Positions 44,805-56,289 are shown, numbered from the stretch's first letter. The stretch: 64,000 nucleotides of DNA from Agelaius tricolor (GCA_023055355.1 JALJCS010000029.1:2356001-2420000), one strand, 5' to 3'. Notes: generated from the sequence alone by a model not told the origin. Translations and numbers: made by a program.

Positions 44805-45086
44805 ACCTTCCACGACCTCTCCCATAGTCCCTGTCCTTCTTCAACGTGACTCAGCTCCCCAAAATCTCTTCCATGCCTGGCTTCCATGGAGCTCAACCCC
44901 TCAAAACTTTTCCCATCCTCCCTGCCCTGCTTCAACAGGGCTCAGCTCCTGAAACCTCTTCCATCCATCCTGCCTGCTTCCATGGGATTCAGCCTCCCAA
45001 AACCTTTTCCATGGTCCCTGCCCTTCTTCAACAGGGCTCAGATTCCCAAGACCTCTCCCATGGTCGCTGCCCTGCTTTGTTGGGGC
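44805..45086. repeat. Degenerate minisatellite, about 48-bp unit
   Basis: Five to six diverged units start with AAAAC(C/T)TTT at 44861, 44903, 44952, 44999 and 45048. Two unit types alternate: one ends in a CTTCCATGG(G/A)..TCA phrase (44881, 44977) and the other in CTTCAACAGGGCTCAG (44929, 45025). This gives a dimeric higher-order period of 91-96 bp. Both strands stay open, making repetitive frames such as one with recurring PALLQQG. These look like by-products of a unit length near a multiple of three, not genes. Confidence 0.85.
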
Positions 45087-45345
45087 AATTGGACACATTT
45101 TGGGGCCATGCTGAGCTCACACCCATCTGTCTGACATCCTGGGGCAGTACCCTGGGCAGGACAGCTCTCAGACCTGAAGAACCACTCACATCCCTGTCCT
45201 GAAAGATGCCTTGCAGAGACACAGCCCCCAGGCCCTGGTTTACAGCTGGGGCTGCTTTTGGCACGCTGTGCTCAGGCTCCTTGGCTCCCATTCCCACCCC
45301 AACCATGTGGGAGGACACTTGAGGCTGTGAGTGTCCCTCTGCTGT

Positions 45346-45970
45346 TGTCAGGACCCAGGGCATCCCTCTGGCTGTCCTGAGCAGCCCAGACCCCTGCAGG
45401 GGGCTCAGAGACCCTGGCACAGAGCCCAAAATGCCCCTGTGGGTTTGATTATGACCCATGGAGCAAGTTACCAACCTTAGATGAAGATCAGCAAGCCATG
45501 ACAAATTAAGTAGAATGATAGTGAATTTATCACAAGGTGAAAAAGGAGATTTGGGGTTTTTAGAATGGGGGCTCAGGGGGGGCAAGATGGAGGGATCTGG
45601 GCATGTCCAGCCTTTCTTCTTCTTCTTCTTGGCCTCCATCTTCTGCTGTGATGGTGGCACTTTGGGATTGGTTTAGAGTAGAAGCTCACTGTCTAACATA
45701 GGTGATGGGTATTGGGAAGTTATTGTAAATATTGTACAGGTAGTTTTTAGTATAAAGACATAACCCTGCCCTGGGGGCAGGCAGAGTGCCTGGAACTGTC
45801 CTGCTGGATGGACCTCGGCAGGGCAGGAGAAAGAATTTTATAGATAAGAAACAATAAACAACCTTGAGATCGAGAAATGAAGAGCCCTGACTCCTTCTTC
45901 AAGTGCCAGGCTGGGAAAAGAGACTTTCTAACACATCTTGGGGTCACTGTGAGCAGCAGAGACCCCGACA
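45346..45970 (+). mobile_element. Intact solo LTR with perfect 6-bp target-site duplication
   Basis: A 625-bp LTR that opens TGTCAGGACCC and closes AGACCCCGACA, so the ends are the inverted pair TGTC...GACA. The hexamer TGCTGT flanks it exactly at 45340-45345 and 45971-45976. It holds a TTTTATAGAT TATA-like box at about 45837, AATAAA at 45853-45858, and inverted arms AAGATGGAGG (45584-45593) and CCTCCATCTT (45633-45642) around a TTC tract of five units. No gag, pol or env remains. The 6-bp duplication points to an ERVK-type element. The matching flanks show a single insertion followed by LTR-LTR recombination. Confidence 0.95.
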
Positions 45971-45976
45971 TGCTGT

Positions 45977-48900
45977 CACACTGCTGTGTGGGGAAGGAGC
46001 AGCTCCAACCAGCCCCGCTGCTCCTGCAGCGCTCCTTGATGGCAACAAGGGGCTCCAGAGGCTGGGAGAGGGATTTCAGGGCCCTTTGTGGCCTCCCTGC
46101 TGCCCCTCTGGCCGTTGCAGCCCTGGCAGGAGCTCCTCTGGCAGTGATGCCCTCTCACCCCCCGGCTTCCCCCTCCTGCTGCCAGTGACTCAGGGACCAT
46201 CGAGTTTTCCTCTTTCTGTCAGGGCTGGCTTACAGCTTCTCCCTGCAATTTAACTGTGGTTAGATGCATCAGTGGTGCTGCTCGACAAGGCTGGAGAGGC
46301 AGTAAGAGATGACTTCACCCTCTGATCATATCCACCACAGCTTATTTCCCTATTTTTGTTTCTTTCCTTTTCCCTTCTATTTTTTTTCCACCCTCACTGG
46401 TTTGCTGATTGTCAATTCCCCCAATTCCCCCAAGCAGGAAGATCCCCACAACATTGCTGCTTCCAGGCAGAAAAATCCATGAGAGTCTTTGTTTTCTTTT
46501 TTCTGAATATTTTTTCCCTTCTCTTGCACCTGGTTCTGCTTCATCCTCCTTTTTCCCTACTTTTTTCACTCCACCTGATTGGTACCAATCTTTAGCAGTC
46601 AATACACTTTACACCATGTCCCATTAGAAGTAGGGAAAGGAGAATTTAGGGATAGTCTTGAAATGGGAGGAGGGATTTTCTCTGAGAAAGTGCAGCTTGC
46701 AGCTCAAATTTGACAGAAGTTTGCCAAGCACTCCCCAAGGCAGAGAGATGGATAGGGAACGATCTCTCCCTGCTCCCTAATTTACAGCCCTGACAATACA
46801 ATGCTGTTAGTGAGCATCCATCTTCGTGTATAAAAGGGGGGAGGAAAAATGAAAATAATAAAAAAAAAATCATTACATGCCTTTCAGCATTGACCAGCCC
46901 GAGGAGACGCGAGTTATTCTTAAGAAAGTCGTGTATCTTCCTTACTTTGGCATCAACATAAATAAAATTACTTATCTCTCGGATTTAAATGCTCTGCACC
47001 TTTAGCAGGCCATAAATTCTTCTCTCCTGTCCCTTTATGTATTTATTTCTCTCTCCATCCTTCACCTCTGGATATGAAACTGCAGCTTCCCTCCCTGCTC
47101 TGAGCAGGGGGAGGACCCCAAAGTTTCCTCCATCCTTCCACTCGTGTTTTTTCAGGAGGGACACTCAGTGCCAGAGCAATGTGTGGTCCTTTGTCACCCA
47201 GCGGGGCAGGGAGGTGGGGCTGGTGCTCCTGGAAACCTGGACTGAGTCACCTGGAACCTTGAGAGCATCTCATGAACCTCTGCCATGAACAGCTCAGCAC
47301 CCCCAGCAGCAATCAGTGCCCTGGAAAGACATCCAGGCCCAAATTAAGATATTTATGATTGATTTTGTCACCTCCTCTGTGACCACAGGTGCTACAAACC
47401 AACACACACAAATGGACAGAGCCCATAAACATTTCATTATTAAACATTTCATTATTCTTCTTTCTTCCCTCTCTCCTTGGTGCTTGATCTGACATGACCA
47501 ACTCTGCCTGGCTGTGCTTTCCCTCCTGGATTTAAAATGGAGATAGGACATTAAAAATAATCATTGTCTTTGAAACCCACGTGGATCCTTGGGTGAAACC
47601 ATAAAGTCCAAACTGCTGCTCTCAGGTGGGACAAGGTGAAATTGGTTCTTGGAATTATAGAATAGTTTGGCTTGGAAGGGACCTGGAAGATCATTCCAAT
47701 CCCTCTTATTCCCACAAGGAAAGGCTCAGCCCTGAGCCAAGAGTGGTCAGGTGCCATTGGCTCCATCCCACTTAGCAGGCAAAGAAAATCCTGCTGGAAA
47801 ATCCGCATTTTCCTCAGAATGAAACTCAAGCAGAAAACCCTGAATCCCAGGATATCTTTTGTCAGGAAGATTTTGCTCTTACCCTTGGAAGTCCAAAGGG
47901 ATGAGCACTTTGTCTCACAGATAGAACTGCAATAGGAAACAGGCCCCTCACCTGCACTGATTTTGTGGGGTTTTTTTTTAATTTAGAGTCCATGTTTTCC
48001 AAAGCCTTCTCTTTCTTTCCCAACCCAAAATAACCTGGCAGCAATGACATTTTAGCAGGAAATTAAATGAAAACATTTATTTTGAATTGACATTTTGACT
48101 TGAAATGCTGATTTGTTCTGGATTTTTAAGCCAGAGAGCAGCAACACACGGTCATTGTAAATGAGAAAAAAAGGAGGAATATGTGAAAAATAGCCACAGA
48201 CTCTCAGGACACATCAGGGACAGAGAGGGGACACTTGGCTCCTGGGGAGCTCTGTAGGGAAGGACACAGGAGCCAGACTCAGCTTCTGCACCAACCCACC
48301 TTTGCATCTAATTTGAAACAAGCAAAAAAAGGGCAGTTTTCTGTTTTCATGAGAAAGGCACAAATTTCTGGGAGGCTCAGAGAGTGAGAATCGATTTTTC
48401 CATCTGCTGTTCACCACCACCGTTGGAGGGTGATACTGTTGATGTGTTGAGGTTTTGCCTTCTTTAAATATCACTGGTATTTATTTTCATTGCTCACTCT
48501 TAATTCTAACGAAGCTGAAGTCTCCTCTGTGCCCTGGTGGGGAATTTATCCCAAAAAAAGCATCTAGAAACGTTTGGTTTCTTGGTCTGCAAACATCCTT
48601 TCATCTCTCCAGCATCCCATCTGTCTGTCTAGCTGCTCCTCCACCACTTCCTTCCTCTTCCTTGTGATCGCAGCCACCACGACCTGTGAAATGAACATTT
48701 TCATAAATTCTTCGTTTGCATTTCAAACGAGGCAGAGGCACAGAAACCCACAGGAAAGGAGAAAAAAGCACAAAAACTGACTTTGCTTTCTCGGTTCCTC
48801 CTCATTTCTCACATCTGAAGAGATTATTAAACATGTCTAAAGGTAAAATCTCAACTCTTCCCTACGTGCCTCCAATGGAAATGGTTTTCCTTGGGTGTTC

Positions 48901-49552
48901 TCTTCCCCTCAGCCTCTTCTGGTGCACTTTGGATGGGCTTTTGTGCTGTCATGAGGAATTTGTGTGATGTTGCCCTCTAATGGCTGATCAACAGGAATTT
49001 TAGGAACCCTGTCCCAGAAATCCTCCTTTATTTTCTTGTGAGAAATGGTGGGAGTTTGGAGGTAAAGGGTCTGGGGGGTTCTCTGTACCCAACAGGAGTG
49101 GGAAATGCACATGAAACTCTCGTTTGTTGCCTCTCCAACCCTCTTGTCACTCATCCCTCTACCCCAAAATAGAAAGAACCAAAATTAGAAGTTTAGGACA
49201 GCATTTCTTCCCCCACAAGCCCCTTCTTGGCTGTCTCCACCCTGCAGGAGATCCTTGAGGACCTCAGCAGATGGCTCCCAGCACCGCAGCCTTCCGACAG
49301 GAGCTCCTCTGCTCCTCTTTGAACAAGGGAAAACATTTTGACTTGAACTTTCATACATAATGATGAGGGTTGGTTCCCCAAATCCACACATTTTCTTTAG
49401 TCGTTTTCATTTACTACTGTTTTAAATTATTTCACAGCTCCTCCTGACAGCCAGAGCCCAGGCACAGAAAGGGAGAGAGAGGGAAAAAAACCCCACTAAG
49501 CGTTCATTTCTCACATAATATATTCCAATCCTGTTAGGTCGTGCTGGTGAAG
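45977..49552. other. Non-coding, mostly single-copy
   Basis: No retroviral coding sequence follows the LTR. 46340-46600 is pyrimidine-rich. 46860-47040 is AT-rich with TAAATAAAATTACTTATC. A perfect 15-bp tandem pair (AAACATTTCATTATT) lies at 47427-47456. At about 47655-47735 there is a degraded antisense CR1 terminus (ATAGAATAGTTTGGCTTGGA then AGGGACC). No exon supported. Confidence 0.5.
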
Positions 49553-49775
49553 GTAATATTTCTGGCATTCATTTAATGAAATTGACAGTGATGAATGGTT
49601 AATTATACAAATTACATTCTTATTAAATCCCCTGGAATCACTGCCTTAGAAAGTCTTAGCTATGGACTTCTTGTGCTAGATACTTATTTTTTTTAGGAGC
49701 ATCTTTACTGCTGGCTGCTGCAAACCCGTCTTCCAAAAAACCTTGAAAAGCATTAAAAATCCCCTAGTTAAGTCA
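49553..49775 (+). repeat. Direct duplication of about 225 bp, copy A
   Basis: Recurs at 52570-52795 in the same orientation. It runs from GTAATATTTCTGGCATTC to CCCCTAGTTAAGTCA. By eye the copies differ in the length of one T-run (8 here, 11 there) and at about four single bases near it. Sequence outside the shared block is unrelated. The block is AT-rich, with GGTTAATTATACAAATTAC, and has no CR1 or LTR features. Confidence 0.95.
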
Positions 49776-50103
49776 ATTACTGCAGATAAGTTAATCTTAA
49801 TGGGATGCTTAAACCCCTGTCCTTGCATGAGTTTACTTTTCATCCCTTGCTCTCGGCTCTGGAGGCGCTGGAGAGAAAAGTTTTCTGACGATTGTTGTGA
49901 CAAATGGATTAAGAGTGGATAAACAGGGCTGGATGCAAAATTTGCATTCAGACTGGTTTTTGGCTGAATTTTCCCCCTGAGCTGGCAGTGCAATTTCCCA
50001 TTTTGGGGGGGAGAGCAGCAGGATGCCAGCGTGTCCCACTGGATCAGTCACTGGGTGGGGATGCAATGCCCTGGGAACTGTGAGCTGCTGATAAAAAATC
50101 GTG

Positions 50104-50235
50104 GGATCATGGGATCATTTTGGAAAAGCCCTCTGAGATCATCGAGTCCAACCATTAACCCCAACCTTGTCCCCAAGTGCCACATCCACACGGCTTTTGA
50201 ACGCTTCCAGGGCAGTAGAACCAAACTCCCCTCAC
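50104..50235 (-). mobile_element. CR1 LINE, 3' end, antisense, divergent subfamily
   Basis: GATCATTTTGGAAAAGCCCT, GAGATCATCGAGTCCAACCA, then CCCCAAGTGCCACATCCACA and TTTGAACGCTTCCAGGGC are the reverse complement of the CR1 subfamily also present at 41085 and 60130. Confidence 0.88.
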
Positions 50236-50379
50236 CTCTGTAAGGTGGACAAAATCAGCCATGGACATCCCTGATTTCCCAGGAAGCATTTTTAGGAAAG
50301 GAAGGCACCAACCTTTAACCCCTGCTTATTCCCAGGGTGTTACATCCCACTCCCAAGCCCTGCAAACACACAGAGTGGT

Positions 50380-50740
50380 TTTAATTGCAGGGCACGGGAT
50401 GAGCTGGCATTATTAAGCAGGGAGTAAATGTAATAAATAGACTGTTAAGTTAAGCAAGTTTTCAGCTTCAGCAGTGAGAGTGGCCATCTATCTTGTGTGG
50501 CTTTCTGCATGCTTCATTACCACATGTAACCACACTGGAAAAATCAGCTTTATCCCTTCTAATTAGATGATAAGTTCCCTAAGATGTGTGTTAGTGCTGC
50601 CAGGCACCTGACGCTCCGCCACGGCGCCCACTTCCCGCAGCTCCCAGGGAAATTTATTACCCAGCCTCATATTAGACTTAAGTTAACATCACTTAATCTT
50701 CTTACTCGACAGAGTTATGTATGAGCACTCAGGATATATT
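50380..50740. other. Possible conserved non-coding element
   Basis: Repeat-free and AT-rich apart from a CG-containing patch (GACGCTCCGCCACGGCGCCC, near 50609). Motifs include TCTAATTAGATGATAAG and GACTTAAGTTAACATCACTT. A TAATTA-rich block next to an isolated CG cluster in single-copy DNA suits an enhancer, but no alignment is available. Confidence 0.33.
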
Positions 50741-52569
50741 GGCCAGGATTTAGGGGCTCTGAAGGGGGGAGCTGTGCTGGGGGGTAGAGGTGGGTGCAAG
50801 GGGGGTGGAGTGCTCTGAAGGTGATCAGGATGCACTTATTTCCCCATCCCCTTCTTTCTGCTGGTATCCCAAGGGGACAGAGCATTTCCTGCAGCCTCTC
50901 CTTATCCTTTAACTAAACTTCAGGCTGGTTTTGCCTGGCTCAATGCAGAGAACAGCAGCAGTCAGTAATTAAGAAAGAAGCCATGACCTCTTTGAGGATG
51001 GAGGAGAGTGTGGAGTGTTGCTGGGCACAAGCAGAGTGTCACCAAAAATCAAAAATCCTCTAATGATGTAGGCTGCAGAATAGTGTTCATCAGGTCCAAA
51101 AACTACCACTGGGAGCATCACCACCTGCTCCCAGCAGCTCTCTGGTCCTGGGCTGTCCCCAGGTTCTTTCAGCCCAGAGAAAAATGAGTGTTGTTTTCTT
51201 CCTTATTTTCCACCTAATTTTCCAGGGAGGCTGGAGACGCACAGAGGTTGCAGGGAATTGTCACAATTGAACAACTTGTTTTGATTTGGATTTGGGGTTT
51301 CATCCATCTCCCTCCTCCCTTCCCCCCAGGATCTGTGTCTCCATAGCAAAGGGCTGATCCCCTGGTGCCTTCTGGAGCCTGGAATAAGCCAAAGGCTGGA
51401 GAAATGATGGAGCTGCCATCACATCTCCCTCTTTTGACTCAATAAGCTTCATAATCTCTGTATAACCACCTATATCACACCAAGACAGGAGGAGCAGGGG
51501 GAACTTTATGAGCTGGTTAGAGCAGGCAACTCCATCACCAGCCATGACTATTATTATAAAATATTCTGGAAGTTAACTCAATAAAAAAACTAATAATGAG
51601 AGGAACCATCTCTGCCTTTGTTTATGGCTTCTTTAAGTGTATAAATGAGCACAAGGTGATTAATGAGGGTGATCTGAGAGAGAAAGATTTGCATGCACAG
51701 TGCTTGAATTATTTCGTTATTGCATGTGCTTCCCAGTCCCTCTGTTTATTGTGCTGCTCAGTGCTATTTAATACAGAATGACTAAAGTTATGAGATCCTA
51801 TTTATTCCACCTGACACTGTCCCCTCTGCCAGCTCAGCCCCTGGGACAGATAGCGCATGCACAATGAATTTAGAAAATATATTAAAAAGCAATTATAAAC
51901 TCCCTGCCTTGGGTGTCCTGGCCTTATTCTTCACAGCGCTCCCCGAGCATTTGCATAATGTCTACAGGCTCTTGTGGAGTTATCAAAACATGAGGAATCT
52001 CTCTCTTATTTTCAAGAACTGATGGATTTAGGAATTAAAGGTTGCCAAAGGTGCCTCGGTACCCTCCTTCTCCATGCCCTGCTAAATGTTCCTGGTGCCA
52101 GTAGCTCATTCCCTGCCCCACCAGCCTCCCCAGGAGATGATGGCAGCTGGAATTTTGCCAGCTCAGTGCATGTTTCTTGCATTAAGCAGCATCCTTTGCT
52201 CTTCCCACCACAATGGCTCTGATATTAGAATTTCATTATCTTCCTGGGCTGCTTTCCTCACTGCTTTCTGCTTTATAGACTTCTCAAGACGTCTCTAAGG
52301 GACAGGAAGAACATCAGACTGAGCTGTTCCTATATGATAGGTAATTTTTCTTGCCTCTTAGACATTGCAGGGTAAAATCCTGTTGACTGAGAGCTGGATT
52401 TCACCTCTCATTCTTTCTCCAGAGCTCTTCAGCCAGAGAATTCCAATTCCACCCTGGATGTGCTCTCAGTGCTGGTGTTGCACTGGGAGCATCCTGCACA
52501 TCCATGGCCCATGGGCTGCCATGCTGAGGCACAAACCCACCAGTCAAAGACCTTTTACCTTTTACCCCA
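50741..52569. other. Single-copy; possible conserved element at 51540-51800
   Basis: 51540-51800 is AT-rich and holds an octamer-like ATTTGCAT at 51687-51694, AAACTAATAATGAG and GTGATTAATGAGG. The rest has no recognised repeat or exon. The block from 50750 to 50830 is a G-rich run of GGGG tracts. Confidence 0.35.
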
Positions 52570-52795
52570 GTAATATTTCTGGCATTCATTTAATGAAATT
52601 GACAGTGATGAATGGTTAATTATACAAATTACATTCTTATTAAATCCCCTGGAATCACTGCCTTAGAAAGTCTTAGCTATGGACTTCTTGTGCTAGATAC
52701 TTATTTTTTTTTTTAGGAGTATCTTTACTGCTGGCTGCTGCAAAACCATCTTCCAAAAAACCTTGAAAAGCATTAAAAATCCCCTAGTTAAGTCA
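52570..52795 (+). repeat. Direct duplication of about 225 bp, copy B
   Basis: Partner of 49553-49775, 3 kb downstream. The longer T-run (52706-52716) and a GAGTATC/GAGCATC change distinguish it. The left junction falls at ACCCCA|GTAATATT and the right at AAGTCA|CCTGC. The upstream DNA here (52300-52560) is unrelated to that of copy A. Confidence 0.95.
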
Positions 52796-52999
52796 CCTGC
52801 AAGGGTGACAGGCACCAAAGGGCCAAAAACACAATTTAGGGGCTTTTTGAAGTTGTAACAGCATAGTGTGTAGTTTCAATGGGATTTTGGGGTTGAAATG
52901 ATGGTGAACTGGGATGTTTCACCATTCATAACCGGGGAAAACTGCAACAAAATCACTGCAGCCTTGCCAGGTTGTGCTGGAAAAACGTCTCACCTGGAT

Positions 53000-53490
53000 A
53001 TCCCACTGGTTTATTATTGATGTCTTCTCTTATGCATAATAAAACATGGATATGTTGCAAATCCGAGGTGCTGTTGAAGCAGCTGGCACTGTGTGTCTCC
53101 ATCTAATTACACGCAGTCCTTTGGGTTTCATTCCAGCTCCGCCATCGTTCTCTTCCGCAGGATTTTAACTCACTCCCGGCACAAACGCTTCATCTCCGTT
53201 AAAAGTGAGGGTGCGAGCAAATAAATTAGCATTTCAGGAAGTACTTGAAGGCTTTCACAGCCTGTCTTTCCCCAGAAACTGTTTATCAAGCATCTTAATA
53301 CCGACCAATTTGTACACCTCAAAAATACATTTATTCTGTAAATTGTTTATAGAAAACCAACAGAAGGAAATGGGCTTTGCTGCTATTGAATTCATTAGTA
53401 GCAGACTGGCTGATTGCTTTTATTCCTCCTAACCTATTGTATATTTGATTTGCTGGGAATATTTTATATACATCAGTGCTGGATGCATTC
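53000..53490. other. Possible conserved non-coding element
   Basis: About 490 bp of repeat-free, AT-rich sequence with TTATGCATAATAAAAC, CCATCTAATTACACGC, AATAAATTAGCATTTC and AATTCATTAGTAGC. CG-containing phrases (CTCCGCCATCGTTCTC) are embedded. One of the better enhancer candidates here by motif density. Confidence 0.35.
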
Positions 53491-53595
53491 TCTGCCGGGG
53501 GTTTCAGGGACTTAAATCAGCCCCAAATTGAGGAATCAGACAGCACAGCTGGATTTTGCTCCACATATTGGTTTTGTTGGAATAGGTAAGAGAAG

Positions 53596-53766
53596 ATGCA
53601 GGGTTCCCAGAACAGCTGGGGCTGCCCCACCCTGGGAGTGCCCAAGGCCAGGCTGGGCAGGGCTTGGAGCAGCCTGGGACAGTGGGAGGTGACCCTGCCA
53701 TGGCAGGGATGGGATGAGAGGAGCTTTGATGTTCCTGCCAACCCAGATCATTCTGGACTCTATGAC
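53596..53766 (+). mobile_element. CR1 LINE, 3' end fragment
   Basis: CAGGGTTCCCAGAACAGCTG, GAGTGCCCAAGGCCAGGCTG, CCTGGGACAGTGGGAGGTGA, and the terminus CCAACCCAGATCATTCTGGA. It has a small deletion after GGGGCTGCCCC compared with its relatives. Confidence 0.92.
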
Positions 53767-55429
53767 AAGTTAGATTATTTTATCTCACTGTTCTCTTGCA
53801 GTTTTCCCCACCCAGAGCTGTGGGGTCACTGCACAAACACTTGTGGTTGGCACTGCCATGGGGACAGTTTGGGGAGAGGTGGCAGGACCTGTATTTGGTG
53901 ATGGAGTTTGTGTCATTGTGGGTTTGCCTCAGGGAACACTCCTCAAGTCCCTTAATCCTTCCTGGCTGCTCAGGTTTTTATTGCCCCTTCAGAAGAGGGG
54001 AAAAGACCCTGAGAAAACACCTCCAAACTGGGGTCTCCTCCCATCAGGCACGTGGGGCTGCAGGGGAGCAGGCACAGAGGGAATTCCAGGTGCTTGGAAA
54101 GAGCAGCTCTGTGAGGAGCAGCTTCCAGGGCTGCAGGAGCTGCTTGGGGTCACCCCAAACAACCAAGTCAGGCATGGAAAACCCACTGAGGAAACGAGGC
54201 CACCCTTGGATTCTGCTGCAGGCTGGCCTGAGGCTCTGCTGAGTGTCCCCAGCCTGGCCATGCCCACCTCCTGCCCTGGCTCGCACACCTGCACCCAAAG
54301 TGGCACCTGCAGAACATCTTGGAGCACAGATCCTGCAGTCTGACCCACTGGGTTGGATGTGCTGGGTGCTGCCACAGGATGCTTTGCTCCTCTCTGCCCA
54401 AATTCACCCCATCACCACCTGAAACTCCATGGTCCCCTTCTCTGAGAGCTCTCTCCTTGCAAACTGCCTGTTCTGGATCTGAATGCTGCTCTTGCTGCCA
54501 GTGCCTGATGTTTATAGGACACAGGCTGTGGATCTGTGCTTATATTTGCATTTGTTTCACTGTGTTTAACCCAGTTTGTCACAGGGTTCACCTGCTGGTT
54601 TGGGTGCCATGACCCCCAGGGTATGAGAAGTCAGGGCTCCCCAAAACTTTCCTGCTGTCTCTGGAGTCCTGTGCTGCTGGCCTGTATTGGGGGATCTATG
54701 GAAGAGGCAAGAGTAACAGAGCTCCTGGGTTGGAAATTGGCCCCAAACCCCCTTTTTTGTGATTTGATAGTAATTCTGGTTCCACAAAAGAGTAAATTCA
54801 GGATCCACTTCGACCCAGGAGCTGCTCCATCCCTCGTGTGTGTGGAACAGGTCTGTCCTCACTGCCTCCTCTGTGCCACACAGGACAGGGTCCTATGGGA
54901 AACTTTCATCCTGATCCCACAGTGCCAGGCACTCGTTTGGGGTGTGGTGGACAGGAGAGCTCTTTGATCACAGCACTGGGCATCTTTAATAAATCCCTAC
55001 CTGTGCTGTGTGTGCAGAGGATGAGGTTTAAGAGATTGATGATGTTGAACCTTAGAGGCAAAGGGAGATTCACCTCCAGAGCTCCAGAACAAACCCCTGG
55101 AAAGTCAATCCATCAATTATTTACATTTCTCCAGCACCCTTCTCTTCCATTTTCTTCTCCTCCAAGGCACTGGATTTGAATTTGAGTGTGTGAGTGATAA
55201 AATGTGTACATTTGGCTGTAAAATATGTAATTCTGAAGGGAATAATGAGGGGAAGCAGGACAGGGGCCACATATTCCTCACAATTTCCCACAGCAAAGGG
55301 GCAAGATCACCCCCAAAGGCCAGAGATACCATAAAAATAATTCTTCTCCCCAAAACACTGTGAGTGCCTTTGGGTTTGGTGGAAGAGATGGCACAGGGAG
55401 AGGATGTGCTTTCACTGGGGGCAGGGTGG
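53767..55429. other. Non-coding, single-copy
   Basis: GC-richer than average between 53800 and 54400, giving overlapping frames up to 166 codons on both strands. None has a domain, and adjacent frames do not join across splice sites I can defend. No repeat recognised. Confidence 0.45.
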
Positions 55430-56056
55430 TGTCAGGACCCAGCACATCCCTCTGGCTGTCCTGGGCAGCCCAGACCCCTGCCAGGGGGCTCAGTGACCCT
55501 GGCACAGAGCTCAAAATGCCCCTGTGGGTTTGATTATGACCCATGGAGCAAATTACCAACCTTAGATGAAGATCTGCAAGCCATGGCAAATTAAGTAGAA
55601 TGACAGTGAATTTATCACAGGGTGAAAAAGGAGATTTTGGGGTTTTTAGAATGGGGATTCAGGGGGGCAAGATGGAGGAATCTGGGTGTGCCCAGCCTTT
55701 CTCCTTCTTCTTCTTGGCCTCCATCTTCTGCTGTGATGGTGGCACTTTTGGATTGGTTTAGAGTAGAAGCTCACTGTCTAACATAGGTGATGGGTATTGG
55801 GAAGTTATGGTAAACATTGTACAGGTAGTTTTTAGTGTAAAAAGATAACACAGCCCCAGGGGCAGGCAGAGTGCCTCTGTCTGTCCTGCTGGACAGACCT
55901 TGGCTGGACAGGAGAAAGAATTTTATACATAAGATACAATAAACAACCTTGAGACAGAGAAATGAAGAGCTCTGACTCCTTCTTCGACCACCAGGCTGGG
56001 AAAAGAGACTTTCTAACATTTCTCAGGGTCACTGTGGCCAGCTAGAGGCCCCAACA
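55430..56056 (+). mobile_element. Solo LTR, member 3 of the group
   Basis: About 627 bp from TGTCAGGACCCAGC to AGGCCCCAACA, related throughout to the LTRs at 26145 and 45346. AATAAA is at 55938-55943 and inverted arms AAGATGGAGG/CCTCCATCTT are at 55669 and 55718. The TTC tract is interrupted (TTC TCC TTC TTC TTC). The flanks are GGGTGG and GGCTAC, which do not form a clear target-site duplication. Either they have mutated or the LTR arose by recombination between different insertions. Confidence 0.88.
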
Positions 56057-56289
56057 GGCTACAGGTGGATGCCAGTGATGCAGTTTTAATGTAAAGGAGC
56101 TTGTGTATTGTCCCAGTCACACAGAATTCCCTGTGGACATTTACACAGACTCCCAAATATCACATCCCCTCCATGCACAAAGCCCTGTGTATCCCTGCCA
56201 GCATCCTTCCTGAGGGGGATCCAGAGCTCCAGGCTCAGATGTGATCCTTTGCAACCCCTTTGGGATCCTTTGCATCCAACTGCACTAAT

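Noticed and set aside
44846..45202. Repetitive 118-codon frame with PALLQQG repeats as a repeat protein
   Set aside because: It is the translation of a degenerate minisatellite. The opposite strand is open too, and there is no signal or domain outside the repeats.
45346..56056. The LTRs at 45346 and 55430 as the two ends of one 10.7-kb provirus
   Set aside because: The spacing and orientation fit, but the first LTR has its own perfect target-site duplication on both sides, and the interval holds no gag, pol or env-like frame.
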